DNA of 64,000 nt from Bryobacterales bacterium. Lineage in GTDB: Bacteria; Acidobacteriota; Terriglobia; Bryobacterales; Bryobacteraceae. The stretch covers positions 1-64,000 of the forward strand of contig JADZGD010000120.1 in assembly GCA_020854055.1 (NCBI GenBank), in the 5' to 3' direction. A program made the position numbers and the translations under genes. The notes beneath the pieces were generated by a model. It was not told where the DNA came from. It searched no databases and saw only the letters and a list, made by a program, of their open reading frames with translations. Positions 38,288-46,928 of this stretch are shown here, piece after piece (positions within the stretch are counted from its first letter, which is position 1; each line of letters opens with the position of its first letter).

Positions 38288-40492
38288 ATGGCAACGATAG
38301 CCAAAACGAATCACGCGAGTCTACGCACGCTTCCGGGAGACGATTTCCGGCAGATCATGTGGCGGTTCGCCGGCCGGTATGACCTGCAGATGATCGTACA
38401 GTCTTCGCGTCAGGTGGCGCGCGGGCCGGTCGCGCGCCTGGTCGCGGCAGGCGCCCGGAATACACATGACTGGACCCCGGAAAAGGCTTCGCTGCTGGAG
38501 GCCTTCGACGAGGCCGGAATCACGGCCGCCTTCATGGATCCACATCAGGGCGGCTTCATCGAAGGACCCAAGAACCTGGCTCTCGCGCTGATCGCTTTCG
38601 AACTGGCCTGGGTGGACGCGGGCGCGGCCACCGGCAGCCTGGCCGGTTGCCTGGCGCTGGCGCCGATTCATGAGCGCGGCACCAGCGAGCAGCGGGATTA
38701 CTACCTTTCCAAGTGCGCGCCGCCTCAACCGGGCGAGAACCGGAAACCATGGCGGGGCGCCTTCGCGCTTACCGAGCCCATCCCCTACGTCGGTGTCGAG
38801 ACCGGACTGCTCAATGGCAAGGTTCGGGTGGTCGCGTGGGAGGAAGGAAAAGAGCCGCTGCTCGAAGTCACCAAGCGCGGGCGCTTCATCACCAACATGG
38901 GCTTTGCCAACTTCGTCACCGCCGCTGTCGATAGCGCTGACGAGCGGTTTAAGGGCAGTTGCATGATCATCCTCGAGGAATCCGATCCGGGCTCCTGGGA
39001 TCGCGGCACGCCCACGCGGAAACTGGTACACCAACTCTCTTCCACCTCCGACCCGGTACTTCAGGTTCGCGTTCCGGCCAGCCGCATCATCGGCGGCTAC
39101 AGCATCAGGAACGGCCAGATTGTACCCAAGTACACCCACGGCGAGATTATCGACGCCGTCTTCAGCCACACCCGCGTCACCGTGGGCCTGATGACGTCGG
39201 CCAAACTGCTCTCGGCCGTGGAGCCCGTTTTGCGCTACCAACGCGGGCGGTTCCGCGGCGGCGAAGCCGTGGCACCCGGAACGCCGCGCTACGAACTGGG
39301 CCTGCAGCAGCGGGCCGACAGCGTCCATCGGCTGGTAGATGTCTGGGCGACCGGCGAAGCCAGCGCGTCGCTCGGTTTCGCCGCGGCGCGGATTTTCGAT
39401 GTTCTCGACCCGTTGGAGAAGCGCAAGGACGAGATTTTCGCCCAACGCGGCGTGGAGGGAGCCCGGGCGCAACTGAAGGCCCTGATGCGGGTGGAGAAGG
39501 ACGCCCTCGAACTGCTACAGGATGGCGAGCACAGCGCGCGCTACAGCCAGCTTCAGCAGGACGAACTGGTGCAATTCCTCATTGCCAGCTCGCTCGCCAA
39601 CGTCCTTTGTCCGGCCTGTAAGTTGTGGAACACCGGCTATGGCGCCACGATGATGCGTGAAGCCGTCAGCCTGATGGGCGGCTACGGCATTACTGAGGAC
39701 TGCCCCGGCTTTCTCGGCCATAAATGGATGGACTCGCAGTTGGAGGCCACCTATGAGGGACCCGAAGCCGTCCAGCGCCGGCAGTTGACGCTCACCATGA
39801 CCAATAGCGTCTTTCTGGCGCAGTTTCATGAGTGGATTCGTGAGATGCGCGAGATCGGCTCCACCCATCCGGCCACGGGCGCCTGCACGCTGGCCAGCGC
39901 CATGCAGATGTGGCTGTGGACGCTGAATCATCTTCAGAAGACCGCCGACGCCGACGGAGTCAAGCTCTACCATGGAACGCGGCAGGGCGTGACCTTCCCG
40001 CTGGCCGATTCCCTCTGCTGGCTGCTCGCTTCGCGGCAGTTCATTCTGGATGTCCTCGAATTGGAAGCCTACGGGCCGGATCACCCGGCGGTGGCCGAGG
40101 GCCTCGAGGGCACCGTCCGGTTTTACACCGACCTGGCGCATGTCCAGGTGGCCCGGGCCGCGGGTGAACTGGGGCGAATCTGTGCCTCGCTGGTGTTCGG
40201 CTATATGCGGCATCCGGTGTGGGAATCCTGCAACTGCTACCAGAGCGACGAATTGATCGAGCTGGAATCGATGATACCGGGCATCTGCAGTTGTGCCGTC
40301 GACGTGGTCGATGCCGAAGGCGCCCATCCAGCCAAGGCCGGTCCGTGCGCCAAAGCGGATGGGCTGGAGGCCTTCACCCGGCTCCGCACACGGCTGGATT
40401 GCTGCCTGACCGGATCGCAGTTGGCCAAAGACCGGGCAGCCGAAGCGCTTACCAGGGTGATGATTCCCGAAGCGCTGGACTACCCGGCGTAG
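38288..40492 (+). CDS. Large acyl-CoA dehydrogenase family protein (first gene of ETF module)
   Basis: This flavoprotein of 734 residues starts at ATG 38288, with AGAGG 5 bases upstream. The middle follows the acyl-CoA dehydrogenase pattern: GAFALTEP for flavin/substrate contact, MREAVSLMGGYGITED, and YEGPEAVQRR, whose Glu aligns with the catalytic base of short-chain ACADs. It is much longer than the usual 380 residues, with a C-terminal extension of about 200 that contains cysteines (ESCNCYQ, GICSCAVD). The substrate is unknown. It is followed by ETF:QO, ETF beta and ETF alpha with gaps of 10 to 60 bases. Confidence 0.85.
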   Translation: MATIAKTNHASLRTLPGDDFRQIMWRFAGRYDLQMIVQSSRQVARGPVARLVAAGARNTHDWTPEKASLLEAFDEAGITAAFMDPHQGGFIEGPKNLALALIAFELAWVDAGAATGSLAGCLALAPIHERGTSEQRDYYLSKCAPPQPGENRKPWRGAFALTEPIPYVGVETGLLNGKVRVVAWEEGKEPLLEVTKRGRFITNMGFANFVTAAVDSADERFKGSCMIILEESDPGSWDRGTPTRKLVHQLSSTSDPVLQVRVPASRIIGGYSIRNGQIVPKYTHGEIIDAVFSHTRVTVGLMTSAKLLSAVEPVLRYQRGRFRGGEAVAPGTPRYELGLQQRADSVHRLVDVWATGEASASLGFAAARIFDVLDPLEKRKDEIFAQRGVEGARAQLKALMRVEKDALELLQDGEHSARYSQLQQDELVQFLIASSLANVLCPACKLWNTGYGATMMREAVSLMGGYGITEDCPGFLGHKWMDSQLEATYEGPEAVQRRQLTLTMTNSVFLAQFHEWIREMREIGSTHPATGACTLASAMQMWLWTLNHLQKTADADGVKLYHGTRQGVTFPLADSLCWLLASRQFILDVLELEAYGPDHPAVAEGLEGTVRFYTDLAHVQVARAAGELGRICASLVFGYMRHPVWESCNCYQSDELIELESMIPGICSCAVDVVDAEGAHPAKAGPCAKADGLEAFTRLRTRLDCCLTGSQLAKDRAAEALTRVMIPEALDYPA

Positions 40493-40504
40493 CGAGGAGA
40501 ATCC

Positions 40505-42352
40505 ATGGAGCCGGAACGTCAGCAGATGGATGTCGATATCGTGTGCGTCGGCTTTGGGCCGGCCGCGGGCGGCTTCCTCACTACGCTCTCGCGCGGGCTC
40601 GCGGCCGGAGATGGCGCCCCGGCGCTGGAAAGCATCGTTGCGCCCGGAATGCCGCCCCAGGTGATCTGCTACGAGCGTTCCGACGATGTCGGCTTCGGCG
40701 TGTCGGGCATCGTGACGCGCGCGCGGGGTATCCGGGCCACGTTTCCCGATCTCGACCCGGCGGCCATTCCGATGGCGGCGCCGGTTCGCGAGGAAAAGGT
40801 GATCTACCTGCTTGACCCGGTTGGGGCCAGCCGGCGCTCGATTGGATTGCGTGCCATCGACTCGCTCATCCGCTCGTTCCGCTTCGGCTTGCCGCTGGAC
40901 CACGGTGCAATCGAATTGCCCTATACACCTGAGTTTCTCCGAAAGCACGGCGGAATGGTGATGTCCATCGGGCAATTCAACCAGTGGGTCGGATCGCAGT
41001 TGATGGCTTCGGGCGCAGTGCAGGTGTGGCCGGGAACGCCGGTAGCCCAAGCCCTGATCGAAGACGGAAAAATCGCCGGTGTCCGGTTAGTGGACCAGGG
41101 CGTGGAGAAGGACGGCGCGCCCGGTCCCGGCTTCCTGCCGGGAATGGACATTCGGGCCGCATTGACCGTGGTGGCCGATGGTCCGGTGGGCGCCGTATCG
41201 CGCCAGATCGACGCCGAACTCGGCGTGCCCCAAGGTTACCAACGCAGGGACTGGGCGGTGGGCTGCAAGTTTGTCATCGACCTGCCCGAAAGCTGCAATC
41301 TGGAGCCGGGCACGGTGTTCCACACCCTGGGCTATCCGGAGCCGGAGATTTTCGGTTTCTTCTATGTTCATCCGGAGCGGGTCGCCTCGGCCGGCATTTT
41401 CGTGCCCTCCTGGTTCACCAGCCCGGTGCGTACTTCCTATCGCTATTTGCAGCATTTCCTGTTGCACCCCTTCTTCTGGCGGTATGTCCAGGGCGGGCGC
41501 CTGCGTTCCTGGGGCGCCAAGAGTTTACAGGAATCGGGACGGCGCGGAGAGCCGTTTCTGGCTGGCGACGGTTACGCGCGCATCGGTGAAGGTTCGGGCA
41601 GCACCAACGTGCTGACCGGTTCCGGCGTGGACGAGGCTTGGACCACCGGCACGCAATTGGCCGAGGCCGTTCTGGAATTGCTCAGGGAGGGGCGGTCGTT
41701 TACAAGGGCCAATCTCGAAAGCACGTACGTAGCCCGCCGCCGGCGAAGCTGGGTGGAAAAGGAGGGCCGGATTGCCGAAAAGGCGCGCGACGGCTTTCAG
41801 CGGGGTTTTCTCACCGGACTCGCCGGCATGGCCCTGAGCGGATTTACCAAGGGAATCTTCACCATGCCTGCCCGCGTCGAAGAGCCCTATGAAACCATTC
41901 CCACGCCTTACGAATATTATCGCGGCCGGATTAGCGATCATGAAATTGCCAAAATCCGCGAGCAGTGCGCCGCCCGCTGCATCCCGCTTCACGACGCGCT
42001 GATGGAACGCGCCGGCTGGCCGGCGATTGAATACGACGGCCAACTGCTGGTGTCGCACCAGGATGCGTTGCTGATGGGCGGTAAGGTGCAGGCGCCACCG
42101 GGTTACGCCGACCATGTGGTTTTCATTGATCCGGCGCTTTGCAAAACCTGCGGGTCTCCGGTTTGTGTGGAGATCTGCTCGGCCGAGGCGATTACCCCGG
42201 GTCCGGACGGGGTCCCGGTCTTCGATCGCGAAAAATGCGTTCACTGCGGCGCCTGCCTGTGGAACTGTACCCGGGCACTGCCCGATGATTCGGGCCGCAC
42301 CAATGTGGAGTTCCGCGCCGGCGCCGGGGGGCTCCATTCGGTCGAAAACTAG
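40505..42352 (+). CDS. ETF:quinone oxidoreductase-like flavoprotein with C-terminal FixX-type ferredoxin domain
   Basis: This 615-residue protein looks like FixC fused to FixX. The N terminus has the FAD site VDIVCVGFGPAAGG, and the central part has the geranylgeranyl-reductase/FixC fold with GDGYARIGEGSGS. The C-terminal 75 residues have eight cysteines in two groups: C-x2-C-x4-C-x3-C near 546-558, and C-x2-C-x2-C-x3-C near 578-588. The second (EKCVHCGACLWNC) is the standard [4Fe-4S] site; whether the first binds a cluster is open. It should pass electrons between ETF and the quinone pool at the membrane. It sits between the dehydrogenase and the ETF genes. Confidence 0.88.
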   Translation: MEPERQQMDVDIVCVGFGPAAGGFLTTLSRGLAAGDGAPALESIVAPGMPPQVICYERSDDVGFGVSGIVTRARGIRATFPDLDPAAIPMAAPVREEKVIYLLDPVGASRRSIGLRAIDSLIRSFRFGLPLDHGAIELPYTPEFLRKHGGMVMSIGQFNQWVGSQLMASGAVQVWPGTPVAQALIEDGKIAGVRLVDQGVEKDGAPGPGFLPGMDIRAALTVVADGPVGAVSRQIDAELGVPQGYQRRDWAVGCKFVIDLPESCNLEPGTVFHTLGYPEPEIFGFFYVHPERVASAGIFVPSWFTSPVRTSYRYLQHFLLHPFFWRYVQGGRLRSWGAKSLQESGRRGEPFLAGDGYARIGEGSGSTNVLTGSGVDEAWTTGTQLAEAVLELLREGRSFTRANLESTYVARRRRSWVEKEGRIAEKARDGFQRGFLTGLAGMALSGFTKGIFTMPARVEEPYETIPTPYEYYRGRISDHEIAKIREQCAARCIPLHDALMERAGWPAIEYDGQLLVSHQDALLMGGKVQAPPGYADHVVFIDPALCKTCGSPVCVEICSAEAITPGPDGVPVFDREKCVHCGACLWNCTRALPDDSGRTNVEFRAGAGGLHSVEN

Positions 42353-42409
42353 GATGGCTTCGGTTGTCTGCCATGAAGATAATCTGACCTGAAAATATCG
42401 ATAGATCCC

Positions 42410-43213
42410 ATGCCGCAATTCCAAATCGTCGTCTGCGGGAGCATCGTACCCGATCCGCTGCAGACACTTGAACCGGTGACCGGCCCCGCTGGTCCCTCCC
42501 TGAAGAATGAACTGATGTTGCCGGCCGTGCTTGACCCCTGGGCGGGCCACGCCCTTTATGAGGCGGCTAACCTTGCCCGGAACCATCCGGGCAGCAAGGT
42601 TTACCTGGTCAGCGCGGCACCGAAAGCGAAACTGCAACAAGTGATGATGACCGTTGGCCAGAAGGCGCCCTTCGAGTTGGTGGCAATCGATGCCTCGGCC
42701 AGCGGCTTTACCGAGGCCGCCGATGTGGCCGCCCTGCTGGCCGGCGCCATCGCGGCGATTCCCGGCCTGGACCGCTCACGGCTGCTCGTGTTCGGCGGCT
42801 GGGAGTCGGCATCGCGCGGAGCGGGCGTCACCATGCAAATGGTGGGCGAACGGCTCGGCATTGCGGAGCAGTTCCTGGCGGTCGACCAACTGACGGTGGG
42901 CGAGGACGGCACGCTGGAGGTTCTGGAACGTATCGAGGGGGGCAGTCACCAGATTTCCAGTTGCCAGGGCGCTCCGGCCGTCTTCGGTTGGGCCACCGGC
43001 AACCTGCCCGAGCCGCGTAACAACCCGCAGGTTGGCATGCAAAACATGCGAGCCATCATGCCCGCCCTGCAGAAGGCTAAGCCCGCCAGTACCGGTGTGC
43101 CTTCCTTTGTCTCCGTCTCACTGCCCAAACAGCAGCGCGAGACGAGGGTGGTGAAAGATCTGACCCCGGACGAGGTAGCGCGGGAAATCGTGGCGTGGAT
43201 CGGGGAGAACTGA
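42410..43213 (+). CDS. etfB: Electron transfer flavoprotein beta subunit
   Basis: This 267-residue protein pairs with the next gene product to form ETF, a soluble carrier of electrons from dehydrogenases. It follows the EtfB/FixA pattern: VVCGSIVPDPLQTLEPV at the N terminus, LDPWAGHALYEAANLA, and the nucleotide-binding segment after ADVAALLAGAIAA. The ending LTPDEVAREIVAWI is usual. It lies 58 bases after the ETF:QO gene and 10 before etfA. It cannot be sorted into bifurcating or conventional groups from sequence reading alone. Confidence 0.9.
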   Translation: MPQFQIVVCGSIVPDPLQTLEPVTGPAGPSLKNELMLPAVLDPWAGHALYEAANLARNHPGSKVYLVSAAPKAKLQQVMMTVGQKAPFELVAIDASASGFTEAADVAALLAGAIAAIPGLDRSRLLVFGGWESASRGAGVTMQMVGERLGIAEQFLAVDQLTVGEDGTLEVLERIEGGSHQISSCQGAPAVFGWATGNLPEPRNNPQVGMQNMRAIMPALQKAKPASTGVPSFVSVSLPKQQRETRVVKDLTPDEVAREIVAWIGEN

Positions 43214-43223
43214 GACGGCGGAA

Positions 43224-44249
43224 ATGGACAGGATTCTTGTACTTTTGCACACGGATGCCGATGGCGTCCTCTCGAAGACGGCGCTCGAGGTTTTGAGTGC
43301 TGCTAATGCCCTGGGCGGCGAGTTCGTGGTGGGCCTGTGCGGGCGTGACGTGCAGGCGGCAGCAGACTCAATTGCCGGATGCGGCGCAAGCCGCCTGCTG
43401 GCGGTGAGCGGGGACACGTTCGGTGAATCGCGCTACGCCACTGATGCAGCGGCTGCCGAAGCGTTGTGCCGGGCCGCGGGCGCCGGGCTGATTCTGGCTC
43501 CGGCAAGTGTTCGCTGGGCGCGCGCCCTGCCGGGAGTGGCGCACCGGCTCGCGGGTGTCATCGACACGCACGTTACGTCCATCTCTATGGAAGACGGCGC
43601 CCCAAGGGTTGGACGCTGGTACTATCGCCAGCGAATTGAAGCGGCGTTGACGCGCACAAAGCGGCCGTGGATCGTGGTGCTCGAATCGGGGTGCGCGCCA
43701 GCCTGGCAAGGCGAGGCCGGCCGGGTGGTATTGGAAAGCGTGGAAGTGGCAAACGCCGCCACGCGGACCCGGGTTCTCGGCGTGCATTCGCCCAAGGCCA
43801 ATGAGCAGACCATTCGTCCGGACGCGGCGCTGCTGTTTGTGGCCGGTGCCGGCTGGACCAAGAAACAGGCCGACGGCCAGCCGCACGTGGACGTCGCGGG
43901 CGAGCTGATCCTCGGCTTTCTGCGGAATTCCGCGGCATCGCTCGGCTCGAGCAAATCGCTGGTTGATCTGAGCGGAGAGGGCCAGGCGGTACTGCCATTT
44001 CTAACCCACATGAACCAGGTGGGGCAGACCGGCTCCACTCCCCGCCATCCTAAAGGGTTGGCCACCTGCTGCCACGGCGAGGAGCCGCACGTGGTGGGCT
44101 GGCGCTTCATCAACGACCGGCGGGCGGTAAACCTGGATGCCAATTGCGGCTGGGCCCGCGGTAAGGCCGATGTTGTCTACGTCGCTGATGCGTTTGCCGT
44201 GATGGCACGTGTCAACGAGATTCTGAAAACCCGTTCCGCCGCTACGTAG
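43224..44249 (+). CDS. etfA: Electron transfer flavoprotein alpha subunit, divergent FAD domain
   Basis: This 341-residue EtfA/FixB homologue has an N-terminal ETF domain (ILVLLHTDADGVLSKTALEVL) and a C-terminal FAD domain (about residues 215-335). The C-terminal domain keeps QVGQTG and the ending VNLDANCGWARGKADVVYVADAF. It departs from the common pattern after QVGQTG: STPRHPKGLATCCHGEE replaces the usual V.P.LYIA.GISGA.QH stretch, including loss of the SGA motif. Flavin contacts may differ. The 3' end overlaps the sulfatase gene on the other strand by 8 bases. Confidence 0.88.
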   Translation: MDRILVLLHTDADGVLSKTALEVLSAANALGGEFVVGLCGRDVQAAADSIAGCGASRLLAVSGDTFGESRYATDAAAAEALCRAAGAGLILAPASVRWARALPGVAHRLAGVIDTHVTSISMEDGAPRVGRWYYRQRIEAALTRTKRPWIVVLESGCAPAWQGEAGRVVLESVEVANAATRTRVLGVHSPKANEQTIRPDAALLFVAGAGWTKKQADGQPHVDVAGELILGFLRNSAASLGSSKSLVDLSGEGQAVLPFLTHMNQVGQTGSTPRHPKGLATCCHGEEPHVVGWRFINDRRAVNLDANCGWARGKADVVYVADAFAVMARVNEILKTRSAAT

Positions 44250-45714
44250 CAGGCGGTGAAATCAGCGTGGACTCCCAGTCCCCCCACGGGCTCCGGGTGA
44301 ACTGCGTCTTCACTTTCAACTCACGATAGTGGCCTGCCCCGGCACGCTCAACGTAGCGATCCGCCGGAAGAAACTCGTCTCCCAGTGTTCGAAGACGCGC
44401 GTCGAGTTCGCGTTCCAGTTTCGCCTGTACATCGCGATAGCGCGGGTTCCCGCACAGGTTGTGCATCTGGTAGGGATCCCGCCGGTTGTCATAGAGCAGC
44501 CAGGGACCGTGAATCGAACGGACGAAGGTGTGCGCGGGCGAGCGCAGGCCGCGATACTCGGCGAAGCCATAACGCACGGCGTTATGGAACGGAACGGGCA
44601 GATTGAGGAATGCGGTGTCGTTCGCTCTTGTTGAAAAGAGGTCGGAACCCTGCACCGAACCTGGTACCGGTAAACCGGCCAGACCCAAAAGCGTCGGCAT
44701 CACGTCGGGAGTGTTCATGGCGCCGCGGAAACGGCGGGCTCTGCCGCCAAAACGGGCGGGATATCGCAACAGAAAGGGAACGCGGATCGACTCCTCCCAC
44801 GGGTAGAGCTTCGCCTCCAGCCCCTGGGAAAGCATCATGTCGCCGTGATCGGAGGTGAAGACAAAGACGGTGTCACCGGCGATATGTGCCCGATCCAGCG
44901 AGTTCAACAACCGGGCCAGGCACTCATCGAGCGCGGCGATGTGAGCGTAATAGCCCCGAAGGATGTGCGCCGCCTCCGCCTGGCGTTCTTTGGGAACGTT
45001 CGGGCGAAAATGAATTTCCTGCCCCTCAAACTGCTTGCGATAGCGTTCCGGAGCGGTCTCGTACGGCATGTGTGGCGGACCGAGCGACAGACACAGAAAG
45101 AACGGATCGCGGGCGCGGGCCGAGGATTCGATGAAACGGCAGGCATCGTCCGTTTGGGCGAGAGCATCGTAGCCGGACCAGTGTCTCGGCGCGGGGTCGT
45201 TGCCCTCGTAGTAAAGCGAGTTGTTGTATTCGTGTGTACACTCGCAGGCTTTCCAGTAGTCGAAGCCGAAGCGGTGATCGGGAGGTATGTAAGCCAGACG
45301 CCGGCCGTAGTGTCCGTCCGGGCTGCCGTAGAGGTGCCACTTTCCGATGTACCCGGTGCGGTATCCGCCGGCGGTGAATGCCTGGCCCAATGTAATGCCG
45401 TTCGGCTTCAACTCGACGTCGTTCATGTAGACGCCGTTTGTTACCGAATACTGCCCGGTCATCAGGCTGGCCCGGGCCGGACAACAGACCGGGCAACTGG
45501 AAGCGGCGTTATCAAAGCTGACGCTCTCGCCCGCCAACCGGTCCAGCACGGGCGCCTGCACGTTGACGTCGCCGTTGTAGTGGGTAGCCTGGGCCCGCCA
45601 CTCGTCGGTCAGAACGAACACGAAGTTGGGGCGCCGCGGTTTGCCTGCGAGAACGGCCGGGGCCGCACCGGCCGCCATCACTGCCGATTCAAGAAAGTGA
45701 CGTCGCGTAACCAT
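44242..45714 (-). CDS. Tat-exported sulfatase, second copy
   Basis: This 490-residue sulfatase has a Tat-type leader (VTRRHFLESAVMAAGAAPAVLAG). It has the metal site FVFVLTDEWRA, the formylglycine motif CCPARASLMTGQ and GKWHLYG. Further on are FVFTSDHGDMM and the Lys in LEAKLYPWEES, so all usual active-site elements are present. It belongs to the family that acts on carbohydrate or choline-type sulfate esters, but no substrate can be named. The nearest likely substrate genes are the sugar-acid operon about 400 bases upstream on the same strand. Confidence 0.92.
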   Translation of the reverse strand: MVTRRHFLESAVMAAGAAPAVLAGKPRRPNFVFVLTDEWRAQATHYNGDVNVQAPVLDRLAGESVSFDNAASSCPVCCPARASLMTGQYSVTNGVYMNDVELKPNGITLGQAFTAGGYRTGYIGKWHLYGSPDGHYGRRLAYIPPDHRFGFDYWKACECTHEYNNSLYYEGNDPAPRHWSGYDALAQTDDACRFIESSARARDPFFLCLSLGPPHMPYETAPERYRKQFEGQEIHFRPNVPKERQAEAAHILRGYYAHIAALDECLARLLNSLDRAHIAGDTVFVFTSDHGDMMLSQGLEAKLYPWEESIRVPFLLRYPARFGGRARRFRGAMNTPDVMPTLLGLAGLPVPGSVQGSDLFSTRANDTAFLNLPVPFHNAVRYGFAEYRGLRSPAHTFVRSIHGPWLLYDNRRDPYQMHNLCGNPRYRDVQAKLERELDARLRTLGDEFLPADRYVERAGAGHYRELKVKTQFTRSPWGDWESTLISPPAT

Positions 45715-46079
45715 GAAACTGTTGCCCGGGGTGGGACTTGGACCGCACTCCCGTTGCCGTAGAAAAGTTCTTGAGTCCTCACAGGCTTCCTATAAATAAC
45801 TCATTCTAGGTTGCCAATATGTTCAGACTGTGAAGCTGTGCAAGAAACGGCTCCGAGCCCCGCTCTCCTGAACTCATTCTATAGTGATCCCCGGAATTCA
45901 GACCAGGCAATCAGCTAACATTCCGGCGGAGTCGAGGATGGTACGCCGGCGCGGCCATGGTGGCCGCAAGACCTTCGGCTCCGGAGCGATGACAAAACAA
46001 GATTGGCGCGGATGCGCTCCGGATGATCGCACGCCGCAGCCGGCGGGCTGCGTCAGTGTCCGGTCATTCACGGCCGGGT
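45715..46079. other. Gene-free region between second sulfatase and sugar isomerase
   Basis: The 365 bases hold no convincing gene on either strand. The AT-richer left half (45780-45890) contains an 11-base direct repeat, AACTCATTCTA, at 45798-45808 and 45871-45881. The second copy runs into TATAGT, a fair -10 box, with no good -35. The right half is GC-rich and its short open frames lack protein-like character. Confidence 0.45.
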
Positions 46080-46928
46080 CTATCCTTCCGGCTCGCGAGC
46101 CGGCATGTGCAGCAGGGCGCGCAGACGATCGCGCAGCAGGATGGTCTCCGATAGGTTGTCCACCTGGTTGCAGCCCATCCACTCGGTCCAAACGTATTCG
46201 AGACACAGGAAGCCCTGGAACTGCTGTTCCCGAAGCAGAGTCGTGATCGCGTCGAAATCCACACGGTTTGCGTCTGCCGCGCACTGGAGCAGCCCGGGAG
46301 CCGCGCAGCGCATGTGCATGTGTGAGGCGTGGCGCAGCAGCGGGTGGACCTGCTCGTTCGAGGAGCCCACGCAAAGGAAATGGCCGTAGTCGAGTGTGAG
46401 CGTGAGGCCGGGCACCTGGCGCAGGAAGGCATCTGCGGAGCCGGTGCTCGGACAGATGGAGCCGTGGTGGGCTTCCACCGCGTACCGGACGCCGGCCCTG
46501 GCGGCCTTCTCCAACCGCCAGGCCGCTGCTTCGGCCGCCAGGCCGAGTGCCGATTCAGCGGACAGAGCGGGATGATTGACACCCGGCAAGCCCGTCATGT
46601 GGCGGCATCCGAGCGCCGTCGTGAAGTCGAGAGCTCGCAGGAAGGTCTCACGGCCGGCTTCGCGCGTAGCGGGGTCGGGATCGTTGACGGAGCACTCCGC
46701 GGGATGGATTCCGATCTGCAAAAATACGTCGGATGCTATGAGGCCGCGACCGTCGAGCTCCTGACGGATCTCGCGTCCGGCCGTCACATCGCGGATGGGA
46801 TAGTGGGTGCTGCGCCCGAATAGTCCGATGTCGATGGCATCCAACTGCAGCATGCGAATCAGGTCCAGCGCTTGGGCGCGGTCCAGCAGAGGGAATGCGT
46901 AGTCAGCGCAGGAGAGGTTTATCGGCAT
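46080..46928 (-). CDS. Sugar phosphate isomerase/epimerase-like TIM barrel protein
   Basis: This protein of 282 residues starts at ATG 46928 (MPINLSCADYAFP), whose first bases overlap the stop of the solute-binding gene. It belongs to the xylose-isomerase-like AP endonuclease-2 superfamily. Likely metal ligands are Glu in YAVEAHHGS, Asp in LTLDYGHF, the HMHMR histidines and Glu in LCLEYVW. It would isomerise or epimerise a sugar or cyclitol derivative. It is the last gene of a minus-strand operon with a dehydratase, a Gfo/Idh dehydrogenase and a binding protein, all overlapping or nearly so. Confidence 0.85.
   Translation of the reverse strand: MPINLSCADYAFPLLDRAQALDLIRMLQLDAIDIGLFGRSTHYPIRDVTAGREIRQELDGRGLIASDVFLQIGIHPAECSVNDPDPATREAGRETFLRALDFTTALGCRHMTGLPGVNHPALSAESALGLAAEAAAWRLEKAARAGVRYAVEAHHGSICPSTGSADAFLRQVPGLTLTLDYGHFLCVGSSNEQVHPLLRHASHMHMRCAAPGLLQCAADANRVDFDAITTLLREQQFQGFLCLEYVWTEWMGCNQVDNLSETILLRDRLRALLHMPAREPEG

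Noticed and set aside
39515-41050. Long open frame (511 codons) on the minus strand opposite the acyl-CoA dehydrogenase and ETF:QO genes
   Set aside because: The translation is rich in Arg, His and Gly with no family pattern. It is the mirror of strongly conserved plus-strand coding DNA with high third-position GC.
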